Shown here: one piece after another, positions 7,563 to 7,795 of the stretch
Position numbering within the stretch: position 1 is the first letter of the stretch
How the letters are laid out: each line of letters begins with the position of its first letter
Origin: Bacteroidales bacterium
GTDB lineage: Bacteria; Bacteroidota; Bacteroidia; Bacteroidales; JAADJA01
Assembly: GCA_029933495.1 (NCBI GenBank)
Contig: JAOZOC010000140.1
Location: forward strand, 1-7,795
Length of the DNA stretch: 7,795 bases
Direction: 5' to 3'
Translations under genes and position numbers: made by a program
The notes under the pieces: generated by a model
Database searches by the model: none
What the model was told of the DNA's origin: nothing
Seen by the model: only the letters and a program-made list of their open reading frames with translations

Positions 7563-7795
7563 TTAATGGAGGTTTAAAATTTCCAAATAGTCACAGGCAT
7601 TGGGGCCTTCATTAAACAGAAGATCAATAATACTCAGATTTGGAATAAAGCCGTGTTTATCAGAAAAGACCTGAACATACTCCGGTATCGCTTTTGCAGG
7701 CTTTTTTTTTGGACTGAAATAGTTTCGGAGGTCAAGTATGTCAGAGTCATTCTTTTCAATATATCCTACAGATTTTTCAATCTTATTGTCGAGCC
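7563..7795 (-). CDS. Probable WbqC-family protein, C-terminal fragment
   Basis: The last 76 residues of a protein whose 5' part lies beyond the right edge of the window; the stop is TAA at 7565-7563. The frame is open to the end, while the other two minus-strand frames hit stops at once. The tail reads YVQVFSDKHGFIPNLSIID, then LLFNEGPNACDYLEILN, which I recognise as the conserved end of Bacteroidota WbqC-like proteins (PF08889), usually 200-240 residues. WbqC proteins are associated with polysaccharide or O-antigen loci, but their reaction is not established; in Bacteroidota they often sit among housekeeping genes, as here next to valS. A run of nine A residues (minus strand, 7710-7702) encodes the KKK preceding PAKAIPEY. 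The family call rests on memory of the C-terminal motif only. Confidence 0.65.
   Translation of the reverse strand, partial: LDNKIEKSVGYIEKNDSDILDLRNYFSPKKKPAKAIPEYVQVFSDKHGFIPNLSIIDLLFNEGPNACDYLEILNLH

Overview
The window looks like ordinary chromosome from a Bacteroidota bacterium, probably an environmental member of the Bacteroidales/Marinilabiliales. The sequence is AT-rich. Two predicted secreted proteins end in type IX secretion (T9SS) type A sorting domains, a system confined to that phylum. Upstream regions carry the phylum's -7 promoter element (TAnnTTTG) and no clear Shine-Dalgarno sequences. The exact genus cannot be read from the sequence.

Layout, left to right. On the + strand there is the 3' part of a TlpA-like thioredoxin-fold protein (1-675). 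It is followed by a tiny two-helix membrane protein (about 692-883) that overlaps a 64-residue Xre/Cro-type DNA-binding regulator (867-1061). These genes meet the minus-strand block almost end to end, with a 14-nt convergent gap. On the minus strand, reading right to left, come the C-terminal end of a probable WbqC-family protein (7563-7795), valyl-tRNA synthetase valS (4867-7506), a 211-bp intergenic region, a 478-residue beta-propeller protein with a T9SS tail (3219-4655), and, 28 nt further on, a 704-residue propeller/Ig-like protein with a T9SS tail (1076-3190).

How the genes relate. The two T9SS cargo proteins form a probable two-gene operon, served by one or two promoters in the gap after valS. 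They are likely exported by Sec and then delivered to the cell surface or medium by T9SS; their ligands are unknown. valS has its own good -7 element in the short gap after the wbqC-like gene. The membrane protein and Xre regulator look like a translationally coupled pair, of a kind common in bacteria but poorly understood. I see no RNA genes, CRISPR arrays, insertion sequences, attachment sites or phage genes, and no strong candidate for a wholly new system. The items most worth a second look are the regulator/membrane-protein pair and the secreted-protein operon with its promoters.
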